This document shows, in pieces, positions 1 through 5,649 of a stretch of DNA of 8,590 nucleotides. The stretch covers positions 1-8,590 of the forward strand of contig JAHJUB010000084.1 in the NCBI GenBank assembly GCA_018829455.1. The letters run 5' to 3'. Below the pieces are notes generated by a model. The model worked only from the letters and a program-made list of their open reading frames with translations. It was not told where the DNA came from and made no database searches. Source of the DNA: Candidatus Omnitrophota bacterium (GTDB taxonomy: Bacteria; Ratteibacteria; UBA8468; MWAK01). Both the position numbers and the translations under genes were made by a program. Each line of letters opens with the position of its first letter. Position 1 is the stretch's first letter.

Positions 1-222
1 AGTTTTGAAAACGCTCCGGAGCGTAAGGAATTAGGCTGGCTGGTAGAAAATACGATCTGGATAAACGAAGGACACCCGGCCTACCGGAGGGCGATGAACA
101 GCGCCGCAGAGAACTACCACTTACTTCTCTCGGTTGCCTGGGTCCTCTCGGGTTATCTGGAAGACGAGAAATCTCCTCAGGATTTCATAAACCGGTTTCT
201 TTCCGGTTGGGGAAGCGCATGA
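1..222 (+). CDS. C-terminal end of an unrecognised protein (5' end outside window)
   Basis: Frame 1 is open from the first base to a TGA at 220-222, giving the last 73 residues of a protein whose start lies to the left. The fragment contains INEGHPAYRRA followed by an aliphatic helix-like stretch (residues about 40-54, beginning NYHLLLSVAW) and an acidic, aromatic tail ending GWGSA. The pattern of an asparagine-histidine-proline-aromatic motif followed by a hydrophobic helix reminds me of the tails of some HSP90/histidine-kinase-type ATPase proteins, but the ATP-binding part is not in view and this is only a weak suggestion. It is translationally coupled to the next gene: its TGA overlaps that gene's ATG as ATGA. 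Codon use and the uninterrupted frame up to the coupled start make it convincing as coding sequence, while the function is unknown. Confidence 0.75.
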   Translation, partial: SFENAPERKELGWLVENTIWINEGHPAYRRAMNSAAENYHLLLSVAWVLSGYLEDEKSPQDFINRFLSGWGSA

Positions 223-656
223 TGAAAGATAAACTGCCGCTGAAAATATTAATCCAAAAAGACCGGTTTAAGGCGGCAACCTCGCTGGAAATCCTGGACG
301 GCGAATCACGAAATATCAGACAAACCTTAGTCTATCTGGAAAAGGATTACTCTATTTTGATAAAATTCATTCAGGAGGCGATCGCGGTATCTAAACAGGA
401 AAAAAGAGTTGACCCCCGTCTCTATTGGCTGGCGGGAGACAATATCGTTAGATTTTTGGAACGAATTGATACCCTTGGATTTTATCTGGCGCAACAAACC
501 AGCGTTCTTGCCCGGAGCATTGCCACGTCAGAAAGTTTCCTCCAAACGCTCATTTCTTTTCGGCTGCGGTTTTCAAATATTTCCATGGTCAACCCCACAA
601 TTCCCTGGACAAAATATAAGGAAAATAAAGTTCCGATTCCGGAAAATGATTATTAA
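219..656 (+). CDS. Hypothetical protein, 145 residues, coupled to both neighbours
   Basis: I do not recognise this protein. The start chosen is the ATG at 219, which overlaps the preceding stop as ATGA; a second ATG follows at 222. GGGGA at 209-213 lies 5 bases upstream and can serve as the ribosome binding site. A TTG at 207 is in frame but lies in the upstream gene and lacks a better binding site. The product is soluble-looking, with no signal peptide or membrane segment. It is probably largely helical: residues about 28-65 read as one or two long helices rich in Leu, Ile, Lys and Glu, and another helix-like stretch covers about 68-105. The tail is proline-rich (PTIPW and VPIPEND). No cysteine or obvious catalytic motif is present. 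Its last 11 bases overlap the glcD-like gene, so the first four genes probably form one transcription unit. Position suggests a role linked to the oxidase or to the upstream protein, which is inference only. Confidence 0.7.
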   Translation: MMKDKLPLKILIQKDRFKAATSLEILDGESRNIRQTLVYLEKDYSILIKFIQEAIAVSKQEKRVDPRLYWLAGDNIVRFLERIDTLGFYLAQQTSVLARSIATSESFLQTLISFRLRFSNISMVNPTIPWTKYKENKVPIPENDY

Positions 657-2118
657 ACAGAATCAGGACGAGATTCAAAGTTACCTGGAAGATGCCTCCA
701 ACTTTCGGTCCGGTCGCGCGGAAGCGCTCTACGTCCCGGAAGATGAGGCGGAAATAGTTCAGGCGGTGGTGGAATGCAGCCGGGAGAAAATTCCCTTGAC
801 CATAAATGGCGGCGGCACCGGAACGGTGGCGGGCCGCATTCCCGTGGGCGGCCGTATCCTTACCGTGGAGAAACTTGACCGGATTCTCTCCATTGAATCG
901 GAGCGTAAGCAGGCATCACTGCAAGCCGGTGTGCTCGTTGATAACTTTCTGAAACTTCTGAAAAAAGACAGTCTTTTTTATCCCCCTTTTCCCACCGAAA
1001 GGACCGCCTTCATCTCGGGAAACGCTTCCACCAACGCTTCCGGCGAGTACAGTTATTATTTTGGCCCGACCCGCCGGTATGTGGAACGGCTGAAAGTTGT
1101 TCTTTCCGATGGCGAGATTGTGGAGATAAGGAGAGGCGAGACATTTGCCGACCGCGACGGTTTTTGCAAAATAGGTTCCAAAAAGGTCAAGATACCTTCC
1201 TACGCAACCCCGGACATCAAGTGTTCCGCCGGATACTTTTGCCGGCCCGGTATGGATGCCATTGACCTTTTCATCGGTTCGGAGGGTACCCTGGGTATCT
1301 TCACCGAAGTGGACGTGTCTCTCATACCGGCGCTTCCCAACCGGGTGATTATGGTCTTTTTCTTTGAAAACGTAGGGGCGCGATTCATCGCGCCCGCGGG
1401 TCGGATAAATCCGACCCCTACATCCGAAGGGCGGCTTTTTGAATTCTTATCCGCGGTTAAAAACGACAAAGCTCTTTCCGCTCTCACCCTGGAATATTTT
1501 GACAGCCACAGTCTGGACTTTTTACGGCCGGACTTCCCCAACATACCGGAATGCAGGTTCGCTTTGTATGTTGAAGCGCTGGAAAGCAGTTTGGAAAAGT
1601 GGCTGGACCTCCTGGAAGGATACCCGATTGTTGATACCTGGGTGGGCCAGGATGCAAAATCCTATCAAACTCTGATTGATTTCCGGCATCGCCTGCCGGA
1701 AAATATCAACGCCTACTTCAAAAAGATCGGTTCCCAAAAGGTTTCATTGGATTTTGCAGTTCCTGAGGACCGTTTTCCCGAACTTTATGCCTATTACCAG
1801 AATGTTCGGGAGACCAACACCGACGTGGAGACGATTCTCTTCGGCCACATCGGCGAAAATCATCTCCATTTTAACTATTTCCCCAAGGACCAGCAGGAAA
1901 AAGAGCGGGTCAGCCGTCTTTACGAAGAGGCCGCGCGTAAGGTTATTTCCATGGGCGGGACGATTGCCGCGGAACACGGCATCGGTAAATTGAAGCATAA
2001 ATATCTGGAAATGATGTACGGAAAAGAGGGTATTTTGCAGATGGCGGCCGTAAAGAAAATACTGGACCCGGCCTGTATCCTGGGTCTGGATAATATTTTC
2101 CCCCGTACCCTGCTGTGA
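646..2118 (+). CDS. FAD-linked oxidase, GlcD/D-lactate dehydrogenase-like (FAD_binding_4 plus FAD-oxidase C domains)
   Basis: This 490-residue flavoprotein belongs to the family that oxidises 2-hydroxy acids such as glycolate or D-lactate; the substrate cannot be read from sequence. The N-terminal PCMH-type FAD domain (about 25-230) shows GGGTGT (55-60), GNASTNASGE (125-134) with FGPTRRYV after it, and IGSEGTLGIFTE (210-221). The C-terminal domain carries the metal/substrate motif HIGENHLH (401-408) and AAEHGIGKLKHKY (441-453), all typical of the family. There is no iron-sulfur domain. The ATG at 646 is chosen because it gives a normal N-terminus; the open frame extends upstream only by overlapping the previous gene. 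The spacing to a binding site is poor (AAGG near 618), so translation may be coupled. Residues 243-259 are an extra segment encoded by a 50-base palindromic element. The URO-D-like gene follows 16 bases downstream. Confidence 0.9.
   Translation: MIIKQNQDEIQSYLEDASNFRSGRAEALYVPEDEAEIVQAVVECSREKIPLTINGGGTGTVAGRIPVGGRILTVEKLDRILSIESERKQASLQAGVLVDNFLKLLKKDSLFYPPFPTERTAFISGNASTNASGEYSYYFGPTRRYVERLKVVLSDGEIVEIRRGETFADRDGFCKIGSKKVKIPSYATPDIKCSAGYFCRPGMDAIDLFIGSEGTLGIFTEVDVSLIPALPNRVIMVFFFENVGARFIAPAGRINPTPTSEGRLFEFLSAVKNDKALSALTLEYFDSHSLDFLRPDFPNIPECRFALYVEALESSLEKWLDLLEGYPIVDTWVGQDAKSYQTLIDFRHRLPENINAYFKKIGSQKVSLDFAVPEDRFPELYAYYQNVRETNTDVETILFGHIGENHLHFNYFPKDQQEKERVSRLYEEAARKVISMGGTIAAEHGIGKLKHKYLEMMYGKEGILQMAAVKKILDPACILGLDNIFPRTLL
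1372..1421. repeat. REP/BIME-like double-hairpin element inside the glcD-like gene
   Basis: This 50-base element starts GTAG and ends CTAC. Between these lie two perfect 8-base-pair stems with four-base loops: GGGCGCGA (1376-1383), loop TTCA, TCGCGCCC (1388-1395); then GGGTCGGA (1398-1405), loop TAAA, TCCGACCC (1410-1417). GTAG (1372-1375) can pair with CTAC (1418-1421), giving a cloverleaf. A GTAG tetranucleotide next to a hairpin is the known layout of REP sequences used by RAYT transposases, and two in inverted orientation form a BIME. The element is read in frame as residues 243-259 (17 codons) with no stop. Confidence 0.85.
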
Positions 2119-2120
2119 AA

Positions 2121-2126
2121 GGGAGG
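2121..2126 (+). promoter_or_regulatory. Ribosome binding site GGGAGG of the URO-D-like gene
   Basis: GGGAGG lies 8 bases before the ATG at 2135, immediately after the oxidase stop. It is one of the two clearest Shine-Dalgarno sequences in the window (the other precedes 5141), and shows that the organism uses classical SD initiation. That makes the poor sites before the prepilin peptidase and recG stand out. Confidence 0.75.
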
Positions 2127-2134
2127 TATAAACC

Positions 2135-3229
2135 ATGTTAAAAGTGCCATTGGCAAAACCGAAACCGGATATTGGAAGATTTTTAAGAGTTATCCGGGGT
2201 GAAGAGACTCCGGAACGACCTCCTCTGGTGGAGCTCTTTCTTGATTATGAAATAGTGCGGGAAATTTCCCGTACCTACCTTGGTTGTAATTGGGTGGAGC
2301 CGGCCGAGGATTGGGAATCGCAGGCCGCCTATCTGAAAAATTGGGTAGAGGTCTATTACCGAATGGGTTATGATTATGTGCGGATGTCCGGCGGCCTTAA
2401 TTTTCCCGGTAAGAGCCGGCCGGGTGAAGACACCGCTCTTCTTTCAAAGAAGACCCGGAATTGGGCTGAAGAAGGCACCGGTCCGATAAGTAACTGGCAG
2501 GAGTTTGAGAACTATCCCTGGCCTGACCTGGGGAAAGCAGACCTGACTGGTTATGAATTCGTGGCCAATAATCTGCCGGAGGGGATGGGTCTTTTCGTCT
2601 GTCCGACCTCCGGTTTTCTGGAAATACCCCTGGACCGCCTTTTTGGTTACCAAGGTCTTTGTTATCTTCTCTACGACAACCCGGAATTAGTGGCAGCCGT
2701 ATTTGATAAAGTCGGGAAAATAATCTACGGTTTTTACGAAAGGCTGCTCGGACTGCCCAATCTCTGCGGGTTCTTTCAGGGAGACGACATGGGTTATAAG
2801 ACCGGCACCTTGATTGCGCCGAACGAGATTCGCAGGTACGTATTGCCCTGGCACAAGAAACTATCCGGCCTTGCCCACCAACAGAAACTGGTTTATCTTC
2901 TCCATTCTTGCGGAAACCTGGAACAGATAGCCGGGGACCTGATTGATGAGGTAAAGATAGATGGCCGCCACTCTTTTGAAGATGAAGGCAACCCGGTCGT
3001 AGATTTTAAGCGGAAATACGGCAGCCGGACAGCGGTTCTCGGTGGAATTGATCTTGACAAATTATGCCGGCTGCCGGAGGATGCTTTGCGTACTCATGTG
3101 CGGCAGATTATCAAAATCTGCTTGCCCGGCGGCCGTTTTGCCCTGGGTTCCGGGAATACGGTGGCCAATTACGTACCCATCTCTAACTATTTCGCGATGG
3201 TGGAAGAAGGTTTGAATTTCCGCGGGTGA
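2135..3229 (+). CDS. URO-D superfamily protein, corrinoid methyltransferase-like
   Basis: A 364-residue cytoplasmic protein of the uroporphyrinogen decarboxylase fold, of the kind often annotated as MtaA/CmuA-like methyltransferase rather than the haem-pathway enzyme. A strong ribosome binding site, GGGAGG at 2121-2126, precedes the ATG by 8 bases. Visible family features are GDDMGYKTG (216-224), LLHSCGN (255-261), the GGIDLDKL strand (303-310) and GGRFALGSGN (332-341). In the methyltransferase branch a His-x-Cys pair plus a later cysteine bind zinc; here H257 and C259 are present and C329 is a candidate third ligand, which favours that branch over haem synthesis. No corrinoid-protein gene is adjacent, so substrate and methyl acceptor are unknown. 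It starts 16 bases after the glcD-like oxidase, implying co-expression and possibly a shared pathway. No insertions are seen in this gene. Confidence 0.82.
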   Translation: MLKVPLAKPKPDIGRFLRVIRGEETPERPPLVELFLDYEIVREISRTYLGCNWVEPAEDWESQAAYLKNWVEVYYRMGYDYVRMSGGLNFPGKSRPGEDTALLSKKTRNWAEEGTGPISNWQEFENYPWPDLGKADLTGYEFVANNLPEGMGLFVCPTSGFLEIPLDRLFGYQGLCYLLYDNPELVAAVFDKVGKIIYGFYERLLGLPNLCGFFQGDDMGYKTGTLIAPNEIRRYVLPWHKKLSGLAHQQKLVYLLHSCGNLEQIAGDLIDEVKIDGRHSFEDEGNPVVDFKRKYGSRTAVLGGIDLDKLCRLPEDALRTHVRQIIKICLPGGRFALGSGNTVANYVPISNYFAMVEEGLNFRG

Positions 3230-3289
3230 AAACCAATCCAAACGAATTAAAGGATTTTGGTATTTCTTCAAGAGACAACCGAACGCTCG

Positions 3290-4231
3290 ATGATAATTTT
3301 AGGAATTGAAAGTTCTTGCGATGAAACCGCAATCGCCCTGGTAGCGGACGGCTGTAAAATATTGTCCTCCGAGGTTGCCAGCCAGGAGGATATTCACTCT
3401 CTTTACGGCGGGGTGGTTCCGGAACTGGCCAGCCGGCAGCACCTGGAAGTAATCGTGCCCATTTTTCAACTTTGTCTGCAGAAAGCCGGCGTTTCGATTT
3501 CGGAGATAAATGCGGTGGCAGCCACCACCGCGCCCGGTCTTTCCGGTTCCCTGCTTGTCGGCGACAACTTTGGCCGCGCCGTTGCCCTTGCCCTGGAAGT
3601 TCCGTTTGTGCCGATTAACCATATCGAAGCGCACCTGGCCGCAAACTTTTTCCCTCATCTGCCGGAATTTCCGGCCCTCGGACTGGTTGTTTCCGGCGGA
3701 CACTCCTCTCTTTTTCTTCTTTCCGGTCCGAATGATTTCCAGGTTTTGGGTGAAACCCGGGACGATGCAGCCGGTGAGACATTTGATAAGGTAGCCCGAG
3801 TTCTTGCCCTGCCTTATCCCGGTGGTCCGCCCCTGGAGAAGTTGGCGGCAACCGCTGAAAGCGCAATCCGTTTTCCGCTGCCCGGCGTAAAGAATTCGTA
3901 TGATTTCAGTTTCAGCGGCTTAAAGACTGCGGTCGTCTATTATCTGAAGGAACATCCGGAGGTTGACCAGGCGGCGGTGGCTGCCGGGTTCCAGAATTCG
4001 GTGGTGGAAGGTCTGATACGAAAACTTGATTATGCCTGTAACCGGCATAAGGTTCGTTCGGTCCTGACCGGCGGCGGGGTTCTGGCGAATAATTTTTTGA
4101 GGTCTAAACTCAAAATCTGGGCGGAAGAGAAGGGGATAGAATTGCGGATACCCTCAATCGCTTTTTCCCTGGATAATGCGGTAATGGTTGCGGTCCGCGC
4201 CTTCTATACCGATTCGCCTTCATTCATATAG
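3290..4231 (+). CDS. tsaD: tRNA N6-adenosine threonylcarbamoyltransferase TsaD
   Basis: TsaD (formerly YgjD/Gcp) transfers the threonylcarbamoyl group to A37 of ANN-decoding tRNAs, working in the cytoplasm with TsaB and TsaE. The 313-residue product begins MIILGIESSCDET, the classic N-terminus, which decides the ATG at 3290; an in-frame TTG at 3257 would add 11 atypical residues. Metal ligands are seen as H111 and H115 in NHIEAH and D295 in SLDNAVM. Other hallmarks are GGVVPELASRQH (40-51), the APGLSGSLLVG loop (81-91), SGGHSS (135-140), the DDAAGETFDKVAR segment (158-170) and LTGGGVLANN (259-268). It is slightly short for the family (usually about 330-340 residues). Its last seven codons (TDSPSFI) and stop lie in a 122-base inverted-repeat element, which may have replaced the original C-terminal end. 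No clear ribosome binding site is visible. It lies 60 bases after the URO-D-like gene and may be transcribed with it. Confidence 0.96.
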   Translation: MIILGIESSCDETAIALVADGCKILSSEVASQEDIHSLYGGVVPELASRQHLEVIVPIFQLCLQKAGVSISEINAVAATTAPGLSGSLLVGDNFGRAVALALEVPFVPINHIEAHLAANFFPHLPEFPALGLVVSGGHSSLFLLSGPNDFQVLGETRDDAAGETFDKVARVLALPYPGGPPLEKLAATAESAIRFPLPGVKNSYDFSFSGLKTAVVYYLKEHPEVDQAAVAAGFQNSVVEGLIRKLDYACNRHKVRSVLTGGGVLANNFLRSKLKIWAEEKGIELRIPSIAFSLDNAVMVAVRAFYTDSPSFI

Positions 4232-4329
4232 CGGCGTTATCTTCGTCGGAAGCTTCCTCGGCGTACTTCCATGTACGCCTGCGTTGCTTCCTCCTTGCCG
4301 CCTTGCTCTATTTCTGAATGCGAATCGGT
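4208..4329. repeat. 122-base element with 15-base terminal inverted repeats, spanning both converging 3' ends
   Basis: ACCGATTCGCCTTCA (4208-4222) is repeated in inverted form as TGAATGCGAATCGGT (4315-4329), matching at 14 of 15 positions. Towards the centre the two halves remain partly complementary (GGAAGC at 4248-4253 against GCTTCC at 4285-4290), meeting at a perfect 7-base-pair hairpin around 4260-4279. The element supplies the final seven codons and stop of tsaD and the final seven codons and stop of the cinA-type gene. I see no target-site duplication. Whether it is a mobile element or a regionally duplicated terminator needs a genome-wide comparison. Confidence 0.75.
4260..4279. terminator. 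Possible bidirectional terminator hairpin between tsaD and the cinA-type gene
   Basis: GGCGTAC (4260-4266), a six-base loop TTCCAT and GTACGCC (4273-4279) form a perfect 7-base-pair stem between two converging genes. It is the core of the longer imperfect palindrome described at 4208-4329. There is no T-run directly after the stem on either strand, so intrinsic termination is uncertain; its position and symmetry are the main arguments. Confidence 0.4.
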
Positions 4330-4865
4330 GTTGTTTGTGTTAAGAACTCCTTCAGTAGTTCCAGCGCTTTAATGCAGGCATCCTGCCTGATTTCTTGACG
4401 GTTTCCGGAAAAGTTAAACTGACGGACTATTTTTTTATCCTCTCCCCTAAGGGGAGAGGGGAGGGTGAGGGGTAATTTGCGAGCATCCAAAGCGATATAA
4501 ACCAGGCCGACCGGCTTATCCTTTGTTTCTCCGGAAGGTCCGGCAATTCCGGTTATGGACAGGCCCACCCTGGCGGTTGTTGCTTTCCGGGCGCCCCGGG
4601 CCATGGCGGTAGCGGTTTCCGCGCTCACCGCACCGAATTTGTGCAGGCAGGGTGTTGTTACTTTCAACACCTTTTTTTTAACTTTATTACGGTACGCCAC
4701 GATACCGCCGTTAAAATATCCGGAACTGCCCGGAACGTCGGTTATCGCGGCAGCCAAAAGCCCGCCGGTGCAGGACTCGGCCAGCCCCAGGGTTAATTTT
4801 TGGGCAAGCAGCAAGCCGCCAACCTCTTCCGCCAGACTCTTCAACTCTTCCATAATTGGTGCCAT
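4308..4865 (-). CDS. CinA C-terminal-domain protein, nicotinamide-nucleotide amidohydrolase (PncC-type)
   Basis: A 185-residue stand-alone CinA C-terminal domain. The family deamidates nicotinamide mononucleotide to nicotinate mononucleotide in NAD recycling; the N-terminal MoCF-like domain of full CinA is absent. The signature AESCTGGLL (29-37, with the conserved serine at 31) is followed by YFNGGIVAYRNKVKKK (50-65, Y58 and K61 conserved in the family), GAVSAETATAMARGAR (78-93) and ITGIAGPSG with KPVGLVYIA (104-125). The start at 4865 is supported by GGGGA about 8 bases upstream on the minus strand; a second in-frame ATG exists at 4853. Residues about 131-143 (LPLTLPSPLRGED) do not belong to the family and are encoded by a palindromic repeat placed before the last strand (KIVRQFNFSGNR). 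The last seven residues come from the inverted-repeat element shared with tsaD. A good promoter lies at 5009-5038. Confidence 0.92.
   Translation of the reverse strand: MAPIMEELKSLAEEVGGLLLAQKLTLGLAESCTGGLLAAAITDVPGSSGYFNGGIVAYRNKVKKKVLKVTTPCLHKFGAVSAETATAMARGARKATTARVGLSITGIAGPSGETKDKPVGLVYIALDARKLPLTLPSPLRGEDKKIVRQFNFSGNRQEIRQDACIKALELLKEFLTQTTPIRIQK
4439..4475. repeat. GC-rich palindromic repeat inside the cinA-type gene
   Basis: On the plus strand CCTCTCCCC (4439-4447), the spacer TAA and GGGGAGAGG (4451-4459) form a perfect 9-base-pair stem, followed by a G-rich tail to about 4475. Read in the gene's direction the tail is CCCCTCACCCTCCCC. It encodes LPLTLPSPLRGE, a low-complexity peptide I have seen in many unrelated predicted proteins where this repeat type is common. 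The reading frame of the host gene continues normally on both sides. Edges are approximate. Confidence 0.75.
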
Positions 4866-4881
4866 TATCTGTTCCCCGGTC

Positions 4882-4994
4882 TGTCATTCTGAGCCCTTCG
4901 TGTCATTCTGAGCCCCTTCGCTCTGCTCAAGGGTAAACTCCGGCGAAGAATCTCTCTTTTAATACGAGACCCTTCGCGTTGCTCAGGGTGACAC
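4882..4994. repeat. GTCATTCTGAGC-type intergenic repeat
   Basis: TGTCATTCTGAGCCC followed by TTCG occurs twice in tandem (4882-4900 and 4901-4920). A 29-base unit, GAGCCCCTTCGC to GGGTAAAC (4910-4938), recurs at 4966-4994 with about three quarters identity, and the right end GCTCAGGGTGACA is the approximate reverse complement of the TGTCATTCTGAGC left end. AAGAATCTC (4947-4955) is the usual partner of this repeat family, which is widespread in bacterial genomes and of unknown function. It lies in the leader of the cinA-type transcript, between its promoter and its start codon. Confidence 0.75.
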
Positions 4995-5008
4995 TTGTGA
5001 TGTTGTTT

Positions 5009-5038
5009 ATTATCTCTCTTTTTTATGATTAAGGTCAA
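5009..5038 (-). promoter_or_regulatory. Sigma-70-like promoter for the cinA-type gene
   Basis: On the minus strand TTGACC (5038-5033) and GATAAT (5014-5009) are separated by 18 bases. Both hexamers match the consensus at five of six positions. Transcription would start near 5002, giving a leader of about 135 bases that includes the GTCATTCTGAGC-type repeat. Confidence 0.55.
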
Positions 5039-5043
5039 ATACC

Positions 5044-5073
5044 TTGCCTTTTTTCTTCATTTTGGGTTATAAT
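5044..5073 (+). promoter_or_regulatory. Sigma-70-like promoter for the small membrane protein and tRNA-Glu
   Basis: A perfect TATAAT (5068-5073) is preceded, with an 18-base spacer, by a weak TTGCCT (5044-5049). It lies back to back with the minus-strand promoter, the two -35 boxes being five bases apart. The start would fall near 5080, about 60 bases before the ATG at 5141. Confidence 0.45.
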
Positions 5074-5140
5074 TTCCCGGTAACAAGAATATATCAGGCG
5101 TGATTTCCGCTTTGTGGTATAAAGAACTACAGGGAGGCGT

Positions 5141-5569
5141 ATGAAGATAATGGCAAGGATTTTAGGTGTTTTAGGTCTTTTGGTTCTGGTTGTGGCGATA
5201 ATCGCCAGTCTGATGGCCCGGCAGTACAAAAAGGCATACCTGAATGAAAAATCGGCCAGGGTCGCAGAGGCGTCGGCAACCGCAAATCTGTTTCTCACTT
5301 CTGTCCAGGAAAGTCTCCTAAAGGCAAGTCTCGCGGTAAACCGGGGTAATTTTGAGGAAGCCAAGGACGAGATAGCTTCGGCAAAAAAGAACCTGGGAGT
5401 CTTTTCCAGTTTGCCTCTTCCGAAAGAGATGAAGGGAACCGCTGATTTCAGCGCTTCCATAACCGAGATTGAGACCGATTTAGTCAAGGTTAATCCGGAT
5501 GTCCAGAAGAAGATTCTGAATTTGGCGGGCACGATTACAGACCTGCTTAATTCCTCAGGCAAAAAGTAG
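5141..5569 (+). CDS. Small hypothetical protein with an N-terminal membrane anchor
   Basis: I do not recognise this 142-residue protein. An uninterrupted hydrophobic segment covers residues about 7-25 (ending VVAIIASLMA) and is followed by RQYKKAY, so it is predicted to be a single-pass anchor or uncleaved signal with the rest outside. The remainder looks helical: residues about 30-85 are rich in Ala, Glu, Lys and Ser with heptad-like spacing (short coiled coil possible), then a PLPKEMKG turn and a second helical region to 135. There are no cysteines. AGGGAGG at 5131-5137 is a strong ribosome binding site but sits only three bases before the first ATG; the in-frame ATG at 5150 (spacing 12) is a possible alternative. 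The gene has its own promoter, and tRNA-Glu starts 7 bases after its stop, so both may share a transcript. Confidence 0.75.
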   Translation: MKIMARILGVLGLLVLVVAIIASLMARQYKKAYLNEKSARVAEASATANLFLTSVQESLLKASLAVNRGNFEEAKDEIASAKKNLGVFSSLPLPKEMKGTADFSASITEIETDLVKVNPDVQKKILNLAGTITDLLNSSGKK

Positions 5570-5576
5570 CATATTT

Positions 5577-5649
5577 GGGGCGTTGGTCCAGTGGCCCAAG
5601 ATAGCGGCCTTTCACGCCGTCGACACGGGTTCGATTCCCGTACGCCCCG
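5577..5649 (+). tRNA. tRNA-Glu (anticodon UUC)
   Basis: The acceptor stem GGGGCGT (5577-5583) pairs with ACGCCCC (5642-5648), with G5649 as discriminator. The D arm GTC...GAT encloses AGTGG. The anticodon arm GCGGC / GCCGT holds the loop CTTTCAC, giving anticodon TTC. The T arm ACGGG TTCGATT CCCGT is perfect. CCA is not encoded (CCT follows), so it must be added enzymatically. Besides translation, charged tRNA-Glu is the substrate of HemA in organisms using the C5 haem pathway. It lies unusually close to the upstream stop codon (5567-5569). Confidence 0.96.

Noticed and set aside
409..645. Extended N-terminus for the glcD-like oxidase
   Set aside because: The 79 added residues are translated from the neighbouring gene in another frame and have no counterpart in the family; the ATG at 646 gives a normal start.
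1372..1421. Frameshift or assembly error in the glcD-like gene
   Set aside because: The frame is uninterrupted, family motifs continue in the same frame on both sides, and the extra segment is a structured element whose architecture recurs elsewhere in the window.
2135..3229. HemE, uroporphyrinogen decarboxylase of haem synthesis
   Set aside because: The HSCGN motif with H257 and C259 and the general sequence pattern fit the methyltransferase-like branch; the N-terminal arginine motif typical of HemE is not seen and no haem genes are adjacent.
3299..3703. Minus-strand open frame inside tsaD, and similar antisense frames at 1200-1544, 1744-2136, 6753-7238 and 8285-8560
   Set aside because: All lie opposite strongly recognised genes; their sequences are basic, low in family-like motifs, and are explained as shadows of the codon use of the real gene.
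4882..4994. CRISPR array
   Set aside because: There are only two or three imperfect copies, units adjoin directly without spacers of uniform length, and no cas genes are present.
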